Part shown: positions 49,140 through 57,500 of the stretch, piece after piece
Position numbering within the stretch: position 1 is the first letter of the stretch
Layout: the number at the start of each line of letters is the position of its first letter
DNA from: Glandiceps talaboti
Lineage: Eukaryota; Hemichordata; Enteropneusta; Spengelidae
Reading direction: 5' to 3'
Assembly: GCF_964340395.1 (NCBI RefSeq)
Contig: NC_135571.1
Coordinates: 437,501-495,000, forward strand
DNA: 57,500 bases
Notes under the pieces: model-generated
The model's database searches: none
Told to the model about the DNA's origin: nothing
What the model saw: the letters and a program-made list of their open reading frames with translations, nothing else
Translations under genes and position numbers: made by a program

Positions 49140-50940
49140 GGGGAGGGGTGGGCTACGAAAATTCCTGGGTTCATTTCGTAGGGAGCGGGGTATAAAATAT
49201 TTTGAGAGCGCGAAGGGGGGGGGGGGGGGGCTGCGAAAATAAATTTAACCAAAATTCTGCCGTAAATTCTGACCCCAGCTTAATTATATTTCCTAAACTA
49301 AGTCAAACGAATTCCAATAACAATTTCCTTTTCGCCTAATGTATTGAGTTTCATTTTACCTACTATTATCATTTTGTGTGATTGTTAATGTAGTGATGCA
49401 TGAGGGTCTCAATGGAAAGAAGTGTTTCATTTACATTAGTATTGTAACACTTATTTGAGCTGAATAAATATTTTGTTATTAATTTATTATTATAAAAAAA
49501 TACCACAGTCAGGAACAGCTCAGTATATATGGTTCATTGTAACTGTCACCCTAGCTTATCTTTCTTACGTGGCTTTGAACTGAGTCAGACTGACTCTGAC
49601 ATAACGACTAACGACTTTGGATTTACTTACATTTTTGTATACTGCAACATTTTAAATTTCAAACTAAGAATTAATATTTAATCAGATAGATTTTTTCATT
49701 GCACGATGAAGGTTTAATTTTCACGATTGTTTACGACAGGTAAACTTTTTGCAAGTTTGTAACCTATGATATATTGATACAAATTTTATTATTAATACAA
49801 AACGCAATATTTCAATCGTATGTTTTATTTCTGATATTCCAAATATACAGTGACTATTTTTCATTTCAATTATGACATTAATTTTCAATAATTTCGATCT
49901 TATGGTAAATTGTTTTCTTTCTAGATGTATTTCACAGTATGCTCTATTTGTTAAACATTCTGTTCCTCCTGTTGGTACTCCGAAGTCTATATTTTATATT
50001 GGAGATTATATTTGCTAGGCATACAGTGGCTTAAACCATGTTTTGATGTGACAGTTTTCGTTTTGATTCGCCTAATAATGCACCCATAATCGTGTCAGGA
50101 AAAATTCTAAAGTTGTTTTGACATTACAAAATCACAATAAATACACGTTTTCGTCCAGATGGTCACGACATTTAGTTGAAAGTATTGACAACAGTACAGT
50201 AATTATCACATATACAATAGTGTATAAAGTAGTTATTATTATGTTCAAATCATCTGATTGGAGTCTGCGAAAAATTACCTAAAAATTAATGCAATCGAAG
50301 AAGACACAGGACTCACTATTTGTGAATTCTTTACGATTTAAGTGATAAACGATAAATTTGTATTGAAGAAGAAATAAATATGTGGATGGGTCTTAGACCA
50401 CGCCACTGGGAGCTCTTATTCATCCTGCCACTGGGAGCACTTATTCATCCTACCGAAAACAAAACTATGGTGATCAAGAATTGAAAAAGCGTTCGTCTTT
50501 TCGTGACAGCACCATATGTTAGTAGTAATTAAGCAATTTCAAATAAATTAGACCCAAATTTAACCCGACATTAAATGACAGACATTTTCCAACTCTTTTG
50601 AGGAGTGAATAATGTAAACGCTTTATTTTGTGAATCTCGAGGGCATCTTTTCTAAATTTTGGAATTCATAGGATCCCCGCCTTGCTCTATTCATTCCATG
50701 GTGAGTTAAAATCCCATTTTGTACTCAAAGGCACTATCAACATATGGCAGCTACAAATGTAAGTATAGGACTACGAAAACCAGTTTTGTTAGCATAGGAA
50801 TTTGTCAAAAGGCGATAGCTGTGTGGTATTTGTCATAAAAACGTAGGTGTCGGACACATGATGGGTTTAAATAAAATTAGTTTTTGTTGATTCAATTTTG
50901 TCTATGAATGGCTAAAGAATGACAGGAGCGACCTGAATTT
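49140..50940. other. Intergenic stretch
   Basis: It holds a G-rich patch with a G16 run near 49216, a LINE-tail copy at about 49372-49470 paired with 7660-7795, and a 33-bp duplication near 50393-50455 (ccactgggagcacttattca). No gene is recognised. Confidence 0.55.
49372..49475 (+). mobile_element. Probable non-LTR retrotransposon 3' tail, second copy
   Basis: Shares ttttgtgtgattgtt and tgagggtctcaatggaaaga with 7660-7795 and ends in a tgaataaat stretch. Confidence 0.45.
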
Positions 50941-50946
50941 TCAATG

Positions 50947-50984
50947 GTATATAAATATTGCAACTAGTACTCCGTTCATCTTGT
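50947..50984 (+). promoter_or_regulatory. TATA box and initiator-like start for the lectin-astacin gene
   Basis: gtatataaata at 50947-50957 matches a TATA box. About 30 bp downstream ttcatctt at 50975-50982 resembles an initiator with the start A at 50978. A strong splice donor follows at 51126. Position and spacing fit a promoter with a non-coding first exon. This is inference without transcript support. Confidence 0.4.
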
Positions 50985-51126
50985 CCGGACAAGGGGAACC
51001 TTCCAATACAGCTGAGGTAAAACTCCGAAGGAATACGCGAAGGTTGAGCTGGAGTTTAGTGTACATGTTCGATTGGTCAGATCATCGAACAAGTACCAGA
51101 GAACCACAGGGCGACATACTCTACGT
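50978..51126 (+). other. Candidate 5' non-coding exon of the lectin-astacin gene
   Basis: The segment runs from the predicted start to donor ctctac/gtaagtat. The next acceptor before the coding ATG would be ccaaatttag near 52063 or ctgtgttag near 52072. It has no convincing coding frame. A direct unspliced start near 52101 remains possible. Confidence 0.35.
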
Positions 51127-52100
51127 AAGTATACAGATTAAAGTCGACGTACTTTCTAAATAAAAGGATTTTTCAAGTTTCCGAATTCCAATAAGGATAG
51201 GCTCGGGAATTAATCCGTACAGTGAGTACATAAAATAAAGCAAGAATTACCAAGAACTCAGATACTAGTTTAATGAGTTTCGTCTGTACGGAAATGCCTT
51301 GGTCATTTTGTATCACAGAAAAAGGGGAAAACTGTTTGAAGAATGTACGATAAATAATTTAGAAGATAAAGTTATTTACTTTGAATATAGTACTTTTACT
51401 GGATTTCATACAAACTATTCACGACAGACATCGAATTACAATATCGTGATCTTTATATATAATCAAAATTGCAGTTTAGGAAAAGGAGGCGGCAAAATGT
51501 CTCTTACCCAATAGTTTTGATGACTTTGAGTCTTACAGTGGTGATTTTCAAAATTACATTATAGTCCGTTCCAAAACAGTATAGAGTTTGTAGAACGTGA
51601 TACCGAATTTTGACCGTATATCCGATGGCAAGAGAACCAGTTTTACAAAATATAGAGACTTTGAAAACCATGAATTTATCACGTATATACAAAGGCTACT
51701 CATGGTGTTTGGCGTTTTCTTTGGAAGATATCCTCTAATGTGGTCAAATTTATGTTCGTTTTGGTGATTGATCACAGTTGAATTGATAATGGTTTACAAC
51801 ATTGAAATTTCATATAAACTTTGAGTAATTATTTCGATGTAAACTTTAATTACATTACACATATGCAGATAGAAATACGCAAAGTTCATTACTTTCTCTT
51901 CTTTCAAGAAGAAAAACTCGTGAAAATGCGTTTATTATGGTATGTTTGGAAAATTAAAAATAATAAATTGCAATGCATAAATAATAATGAAAGAACTATG
52001 TAATGTACAGTATCTCTTGTGACGTCACTATGATAATTTTATTTGATTTGTTACCAAATTTAGCTGTGTTAGGTGTTTACTGCTGAACCCTGGACGGAAA

Positions 52101-52149
52101 ATGGACACTCTCGTTGCAGTCTTTCTGGCAGTTTTGTCAGTTGTCAATG
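52101..52149 (+). CDS. Lectin-astacin exon 1, signal peptide
   Basis: ATG 52101-52103 begins MDTLVAVFLAVLSVVN, a short hydrophobic signal peptide, to donor AATG/gtacgt, phase 1. Cleavage is expected near Ala17, encoded across the junction. The context gaaaATGG is favourable. A CRE (TGACGTCA) lies at 52020-52027. Confidence 0.82.
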
Positions 52150-52260
52150 GTACGTAAATATACCATCATGACACTCCTCCATAAACAACCCCACCCCCCC
52201 CCCGACACGTTCACGTAGTCATAAACACATACATCATGCATGCATACATACATACATACA

Positions 52261-52292
<32 letters not shown>

Positions 52293-54614
52293 CATGCAAG
52301 CGGGGTGAGGCGAAACTGTAATCAAAGTTTGGTTGAAAATTCAGCATGTTATCAAATTTAAAGTCACTCTTTTGTAGCCTCGAACTCAGTTCCCATATTG
52401 ATAGTTTTTAAAGGCATTTGTTGTTTCCCACTGTTACCACCATCACTGCAAGTTTTGTGTTTGTATTACACCCTGTGTTTGAATGTATTCAACTCAAAAC
52501 GCGACAGACAGGGATGACAACTGAACACATTTCAAAAGAAATACAGTTGTCACTGCATGCAGCTAATCAAAGGGAGTTTTATTTACACAGAGAATGGAAA
52601 CACATTAAAATGATCAATGAATTAACGACTGGAGCAAATTTTGAAGGAAATGTTCAGATTTTTGTAATTGCATTTACAAATACAGACTATGTGTCTCCTG
52701 CAACGACGGAAATTGTGACTTTCTATTCCAGTCTGTGTGCTTTGTGGTAGTCACCCTAAGTGCTTCAGTTCACAGCAGTTTGACCCATCTCTAGTGACAA
52801 CACGGAAATTGCTGAATTTGTGTAATTATGATAGTAAAAGATGAGTAGGTAGATGACTTGTTATATGTACGGTAACAAATGTCACTAAATGTCAACAACG
52901 AACATGATATAATGACAGTTTTTAACCAGTAAAAATCAAAATCGTCTTCGTTGATACAAAACCATCTATTTCCATTGGCGTCCCCGTAGTAACATATCGT
53001 TTATTCTTTCAGCTGAGTCAGCAGAACCGTCGACCGATCAGAATTGTGACATAGATGCACATGGCGTCTGCTTTATTGTATCAGAGGATAGTTTACCATT
53101 GCCGGGAGCACGTGAACAATGCCAGAAATTAGGGGGCGATTTAGCACTCCTTGACAAAAGCACTGTTAAAAAAGCGGTCGACAAGCTTGCTGAAATGTAA
53201 GTTTAGATTTCTAATAGCTTCAATTAGTTGAAATGAAGATATCTAACGCTTTGTACAGACTGTGATGCATATCTTCGCTACATTACGATTGTCTTCCGCC
53301 ATGGTTAAAACAGCTGATTGTGTTGCAAAGTACGCATTGCCTGAAGAAGAAGAAATATTTTTCGACGAATGATAAATTATTTCATTGAATCATTTATGAG
53401 GTAGATCTTAATACCAGGTTTTAGTTCAGTCAATAGGGAACTTGCAAGCCTGCCATGTTGAATGTTGCATCATGGGAAATGTGATAATAAATATTAATCA
53501 AATGTTATTGTAAACAACAATGTTACATTGTTTTTAACCAAAAATGATCAATTCATAGTCACCCTGACCATTGTGGGAGGTTTTTGTTATCGGTAGCTCC
53601 AGATTAGGTATTATGATAACCACAGATAATCCCATAGTCCTTAGCATCTGAGCATGCTCAGTCTGGATTGCAAGTTCCATATTGCAAGTGTTGGTTAAGT
53701 AGGCTTCAGTAGGTACGATAACACGAGTGCCTTTTAAATATACAGCCAAAACTACGCCCAAGTGACACATAACTCAGATTGTGTCCCTTTAACTAATAAA
53801 TCGGGTTGGGTTTCTTGAATAAAGTCGGTAAACACAAGATAAGATTTTACTGTTTACTTCTGAGGTGGTACAACTCAAAACAAACCATATTCATATGCTT
53901 AACTTCCATCAACGATCATACAGGAACATGAATATGTGGATTGGTCGACAAAACAAAATGGATCTCCAGAATCATGGTAATAGTGATCATTTGGGGAGAG
54001 GTTGTGTACTTGCAGTACCTCATCCAAGAGGAAAGAAATTTCAATGGCAACGTGCAAATTGCGATGATTCCTATCATTACCTCTGTGCTGTTGCTAATCT
54101 TGGTGAGTATACATTGATTATTCTATACAAGTGATCACAGATGAACAGTAATGACCCAGGAAATGGAAATTTCCATAAAATCCCGGAAGACAATGATCTG
54201 TATTTTTTTTTAAATAGCTCACACAAAACTAGCATTTCTCCAGTTTAGTATGATGTGATAGCTTAATATAGCAGAAAGACAAATGAGTGAATGACTTTGT
54301 ACTGATGGAGAAACTCCCACCTTAATAACTATAAGTAAGATTTTTCACTGATTTGGTTTCAGCTGACCCATATGCTGCGAAACAACTTGAAGAAGAATCA
54401 GCCAGAGAAAAGGCTATAAAAAATAAAGAAAATAATTCACCGTTTGGAATAATAGAAAAACAAAACGCATTGCTAGGTAAGCAGAAGAGTTTTGTACGTT
54501 CTCTTATGTAAGTAGAAAGTTGAAAGCAATTACCTGATGTAAACTGAATGGCAAGACATTGATCAATGTTCTTTCACATATCAACACGAAGAGCCCAGGT
54601 ACCTTGTCACAAAC

Positions 54615-54691
<77 letters not shown>

Positions 54692-56568
54692 AAAAAAAAC
54701 CCAACAAAAAACAAGCAAAAATATAAATAAACAAACGAATACGCAAAGAAAAACCTAGACTGACAAAAAATCAAATGAATTAACAAAATAAATATACACA
54801 AAGCAAACATAAAAATTAGCCAACATGAATTTACTATATCTATAGTTTTGAATTCCATGATTTATATATGTATAGACAGACCTGTATATGTTTATATATA
54901 GTAACATAGTTTAGTTTAGTATACAGACTCATATATGTATAGATAATTAAAGTTATAGATAGTTATTTATGTGTTTATGTAATGTTCAATTTGTTTACAA
55001 TACGGTTGCTGGGCTACCGATGTTATCAAGTTTCATCGGAATTAACACAGCAGATTTTGAGATATCGATATATCGTTTCCACGGACAGACATAACTATAT
55101 TATTACAATTACCAATACAAAAACATTATTTGAAATAATAAACCAAACATCCATAAAACTTGTAAACTGCACGAAAAATTATGAAACAAGAACTTGTTGT
55201 TTTTCAATTTCCATTGAGCAGCAGGCGACACGAAGATGATAGAAGCTGACATCATTGTAACCCCTGAATTGGAAACTATTCTATCGCAAGATGCAAATCG
55301 ACGGTAAGGAACAGATAATTTGTCAACTTGCATAGTCTAACCGGATATGACGTTTCTACATGCAAGTCAACATTTGAGCTGTCGGCAAACAAAACTGAGA
55401 CTGGAAGGTAGAGTTTGGATACTAATAAACATGAGCAATCACGTGACTGAAGTAGCCAATTACAAGCACCTGTCGATGTCTGTTAGATTACAACTGACAA
55501 CTGTTGGTATAAACTACTCTGCATGTGTGTAAAATAACGCATCATGCTAGCCATAAAGTATATTCGCCATTTCTCAACGAGACGTCTTTAGTCGAGTTAA
55601 CTTCTTACGTTGTGTTTCCGATGTCTATATTTTATGTACAGAAGGCGAGGAGCTCTGTGGATTCCTGATATGTTTTGGCCAGATGGCAAAGTATACTATA
55701 AATTTGATCCTAACAAAATATTCTGTGAGTAAAAATACCTTTATTGTAACTTTGTGATGGATACTAGTAAAAATATTGAGAAAATTGTGTCATTTTACTA
55801 TGGATGCGATACACATTTATTTGCACACAAGCTGTAACGAGTTTTTTTTCGATCAAACAACCACAATTACATTAACTGGAAATTATTATAATACCAATAA
55901 TTAGAGATTGCATATATTAATGAGAGGTCGATTTTATCCATAAGTAGTACTGTAGCAACAGGTTGAAATGGTGTATATGTGGGGGCAGTTGATGGATATG
56001 TGGGGGGGGGGGGGTTAGGGCGCAGACCTAAAGGATTTTTGGTTATTAGATTTATTGTGCCATATTATGTGTACAACTACAAACCAATACTTTTAGCATA
56101 GGTGATTTAATAGTGTTCAGAGTGTATGATATTATGAACATCAAAAATTATTATCTAACAAAACAGTTTTAAAAGAGTTCCAGTTGGAAAGAGCCTTTTA
56201 AGTTCAAACCAGATATCACACAAAACATATAGACTTAATAGTTAAACTATACCTAGAAGCCCAGTCTACGCTATTCCATAGACTTCATTCATCAACTATC
56301 ACGTGCAATATATATATAAACTAAGCTTGTTCAGAAGCAAATGTATTTGTCATGGATTATTAGTTGTTATGGTGTTAAATATCGATGTTTGGGAGGAAAG
56401 TCTATATATCTGCAAAGCTCTGGAGCCGAGGCCTGGGAACCAAAATCTAAGATATAGTGGTCTGATCCGGTTATGGTTAGGGTTTTAAAATCTCAGATAT
56501 AGTGTATTTTATTTACTTATTTTTGTATGCTTTACCATGCTCGCTAAAGCATGATGTTACGCAATAAA

Positions 56569-56599
<31 letters not shown>

Positions 56600-56875
56600 A
56601 TTAGATTATTTATAGTTACGAAATAACAGACTGTTTATATTCATTTTAAATATTAAATTTCCCAGAATGAACCATTCAAGATGGCGAGTTTGCAAGTGCC
56701 CTATTTGTTTGTATTTACTAGAAATCTTATCTGTGTATGATTCTTTTGCATTTTATTTAGTGGAGAGTGAAACTCAAATGATTTTGGACGCCATGGCGCA
56801 TATAGAAAGCTATACTTGTATAACTTTTTCGAATAGCCCTAACATCAACTACATAAACATCACTAAACATGGCGG
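52101..56875 (+). CDS. Secreted C-type lectin-astacin metalloprotease, 3' end outside window
   Basis: Seven coding exons (52101-52149, 53013-53196, 53924-54102, 54363-54476, 55222-55303, 55642-55724, 56761-56875) with GT-AG introns join in one frame to 268 residues plus two bases. Order: signal peptide 1-17; long-form C-type lectin domain about 27-134 with six cysteines (28, 36, 53, 105, 124, 132); charged linker 138-175; astacin propeptide about 176-203 with MIEADIIVTPE, where Asp185 fits the aspartate switch; RRRR 202-205; then GALWIPDMFWPDGKVYY and DAMAHIESYTCITF, the N-terminal signature of the astacin catalytic domain. The HExxHxxGxxH zinc motif is beyond 57500. Astacins are secreted zinc endopeptidases activated by prodomain removal. 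The lectin part may direct the protease to a ligand (inference). An alternative, two separate genes, is unlikely: no stop, start or second signal peptide lies between the parts. Confidence 0.85.
52234..52292. repeat. (ATAC)n microsatellite in intron 1
   Basis: About 14 units of catacatacata following a short C10 run near 52194, inside the phase-1 intron 52150-53012. An unrecognised 110-codon frame at 52418-52750 lies further along the same intron. Confidence 0.92.
53013..53196 (+). CDS. Lectin-astacin exon 2, first half of the C-type lectin domain
   Basis: Acceptor ttctttcag at 53012, donor GAAAT/gtaagt, phase 1 to phase 2. It encodes residues 17-77. NCDIDAHGVCFIV holds the extra N-terminal cysteine pair of long-form lectin domains. 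GAREQCQKLGGDLALL is the helix with the first core cysteine (Cys53) and the conserved GG-LA. Confidence 0.88.
53197..53923 (+). other. Intron between lectin exons, hosting a MITE
   Basis: GT-AG intron in phase 2, 727 bp. A MITE copy occupies 53431-53684. Confidence 0.85.
53431..53684 (+). mobile_element. ~254-bp MITE, copy 2
   Basis: Starts caatagggaacttgcaa and ends, reverse-complemented, caatatggaacttgcaa, one mismatch in 17. Its interior matches copy 1 at 46675-46920, including gcatctgagcatgctcagtc. It has an extra segment near 53575-53600. Confidence 0.75.
53924..54102 (+). CDS. Lectin-astacin exon 3, second half of the C-type lectin domain
   Basis: Acceptor tcatacag at 53923, donor CTTG/gtgagt, phase 2 to phase 1. 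It encodes residues 78-137: MNMWIGRQNK (the WIGL-type motif), GRGCVLAV (Cys105), FQWQRANCDDSYHYLCAV (Cys124, Cys132). The calcium and sugar motifs EPN/QPD and WND are not present, so classical calcium-dependent sugar binding is doubtful. The loop between WIG and Cys105 is short. Confidence 0.88.
54103..54362 (+). other. Intron 3 of the lectin-astacin gene
   Basis: GT-AG intron of 260 bp, phase 1, no repeats of note. Confidence 0.8.
54363..54476 (+). CDS. Lectin-astacin exon 4, charged linker
   Basis: Acceptor tttggtttcag, donor CTAG/gtaagc, phase 1 at both sides, 38 codons. It encodes a Lys/Glu-rich, probably helical segment (ADPYAAKQLEEESAREKAIK...). No domain is recognised. The exon is symmetric and can be skipped without frame change. 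Confidence 0.75.
54477..55221 (+). other. Intron 4 of the lectin-astacin gene
   Basis: Phase-1 intron of about 745 bp. It contains a CA run at 54622-54688 and AT-rich DNA. Confidence 0.8.
54622..54688. repeat. (CA)n microsatellite in intron 4
   Basis: An uninterrupted dinucleotide run of about 67 bp. Confidence 0.95.
55222..55303 (+). CDS. Lectin-astacin exon 5, astacin propeptide with aspartate switch
   Basis: It encodes (A)GDTKMIEADIIVTPELET and ILSQDANR, from acceptor gagcag or the neighbouring gcagcag to donor CGACG/gtaagg, ending in phase 2. MIEADIIVTPE aligns with the family consensus F-E-G-D-I near the end of astacin propeptides, in which the Asp binds the active-site zinc. Here the Phe is Ile and the Gly is Ala, while the Asp (185) is kept. 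Two acceptors three bases apart (NAGNAG) would add or drop one residue. Confidence 0.78.
55642..55724 (+). CDS. Lectin-astacin exon 6, activation site and start of the protease domain
   Basis: Acceptor ttatgtacag at 55641, donor TTCT/gtgagt, phase 2 to phase 1. It encodes RRRGALWIPDMFWPDGKVYY and KFDPNKIF. RRRR (one Arg from exon 5, one across the junction) is a furin-type site just before the catalytic domain. LW-x-x-G-x-V-x-Y is the astacin N-terminal strand pattern. Confidence 0.85.
55725..56760 (+). other. Intron 6 of the lectin-astacin gene
   Basis: A phase-1 intron of 1036 bp. It holds a G12 run near 56001 and, near 56510-56598, a probable LINE or SINE tail with cgcaataaag followed by (ATTG)n. 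Confidence 0.75.
56510..56598 (+). mobile_element. Probable retroelement 3' tail with (GATT)n
   Basis: A gctttaccatgctcgctaaa stretch, then gcaataaag and about nine GATT units. AATAAA followed by a tetranucleotide tail is usual for CR1/L2-like retroelement ends. Confidence 0.45.
56761..56875 (+). CDS. Lectin-astacin exon 7, astacin domain helix A region
   Basis: Acceptor ttttatttag at 56760, donor GGCGG/gtaagt, phase 1 to phase 2. It encodes LESETQMILDAMAHIESYTC then ITFSNSPNINYINITKHG. The pattern I-x-x-A-M-x-x-I-E-x-x-T-C-I-x-F with Cys250 is diagnostic of astacins; the Y-I-x-I strand follows. The next residues, expected to include the GC before the zinc helix, are outside the window. Confidence 0.87.
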
Positions 56876-57290
56876 GTAAGTGGGTTTATAGTGGTCAAGA
56901 TGATAAAATCCATCTACAATTTTATTTTAGAAACGTTAACATCACATTAGTTTCACTGGTAAACTTTCAAACAAGACAAACTTACTTTGTACTCAGCACC
57001 AACATGTGAAAAACTGAAGTGTGAATTTAGGCTTCACCGCTCTCTTCCACTGGTCATCATAGCCATGATCTTCCAAAGCAGAGGGAGTGGGCTTCATTAT
57101 ACATTTCTCCCACATCAGGATGAACCATCCCCTGACAAACCAAGAAGATCAGAGGTCACGTGATGTGTCGCTTTGTTCACAAATTTATATTCCTCGTGAT
57201 CACGTGATCCTCTGAGTGACGAAAAGTTCCAGCTTCATTTTTGTTTTGTTTTCTTCTTTGTACAGTTACGCATAAACATATTTTATTATT
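56876..57290 (+). other. Start of intron 7
   Basis: No coding sequence is seen. At about 57148-57217 an imperfect hairpin pairs tcagaggtcacgtgat with atcacgtgatcctctga; both arms contain the E-box CACGTG. Confidence 0.6.
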
Positions 57291-57432
57291 TTTATAGTAT
57301 CATGGCCATAAGACTAGACTTGTTCTGCTTGAACTATTTCTATGGCCCTCACCAGGTACAGTTTTTCTTTTATTTTCTTCTCAGTTGTGTATCATTTTCC
57401 CTTTGTGTCTGGTGAAAATAAATAATATGAAA

Positions 57433-57436
<4 letters not shown>
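57291..57436 (+). mobile_element. LINE-type 3' tail, second copy
   Basis: Shares gaactatttctatggccctc, accag and the downstream tctggtgaaaataaat block with 16920-17078. The tail here is aataatatgaaataat. Confidence 0.55.

Positions 57437-57500
<64 letters not shown>
57437..57500. repeat. (TA)n microsatellite at the window end
   Basis: An uninterrupted TA run that continues past the window edge. It lies in intron 7 and directly follows the LINE tail. Confidence 0.95.

Noticed and set aside
52418-52750. 110-codon frame in intron 1 of the lectin-astacin gene as an extra exon
   Set aside because: No ATG at the start, no matching splice borders that keep frame, and no recognised domain.
53534-53770. 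Minus-strand frame within the lectin intron
   Set aside because: It lies mostly in the MITE copy at 53431-53684.

Overview
This is a metazoan genomic window: AT-rich, poor in CpG, with GT-AG introns, short exons in long non-coding stretches, LINE 3' tails, miniature inverted-repeat transposons and a very heavy load of micro- and minisatellites. The species cannot be named from sequence alone. An FRS2-type FGF-receptor adaptor together with an astacin protease linked to a C-type lectin fits an invertebrate animal, for instance a marine lophotrochozoan or an invertebrate deuterostome.

Two protein-coding genes can be supported. (1) On the minus strand at 1085-4520, three coding exons encode a complete 419-residue FRS2/FRS3 orthologue: N-terminal myristoylation signal, PTB domain, YVN-type Grb2 sites and several YxxLD/YxxID sites of Shp2 type, ending in the KTRHNS tail typical of the family. 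A splice acceptor 16 bases before the ATG shows that at least one non-coding 5' exon lies further right. (2) On the plus strand, from about 50978 and running off the right edge, lies a multi-exon secreted protein. Its visible order is signal peptide, long-form C-type lectin domain, charged linker, astacin-type propeptide with an aspartate switch, an RRRR cleavage site, and the start of an astacin metalloprotease domain. Seven coding exons (52101-56875) join in one frame. The catalytic zinc motif must lie beyond the window.

The roughly 44 kb between the FRS2 coding exons and a CpG-richer segment at about 48.3-49.06 kb has no recognisable gene. It may be the FRS2 first intron plus intergenic DNA. 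It holds more than twenty tandem arrays with units of 21 to about 130 bp, long CT, TA, CA, GT and ATC runs, several transposon remnants and scattered hairpins. The most striking structure is a pair of related minisatellite arrays in opposite orientation at about 26.73-28.73 kb, meeting in a near-perfect inverted repeat and embedded in an older degenerate array reaching about 29.96 kb.

The two genes show no obvious functional link. FRS2 carries FGF/neurotrophin receptor signals to Ras-MAPK. The lectin-astacin protein should be secreted and could target proteolysis to a bound ligand. Their 5' regions appear to face each other's flanks about 2 kb apart, one CpG-rich (minus-strand candidate) and one with a TATA box (plus strand).
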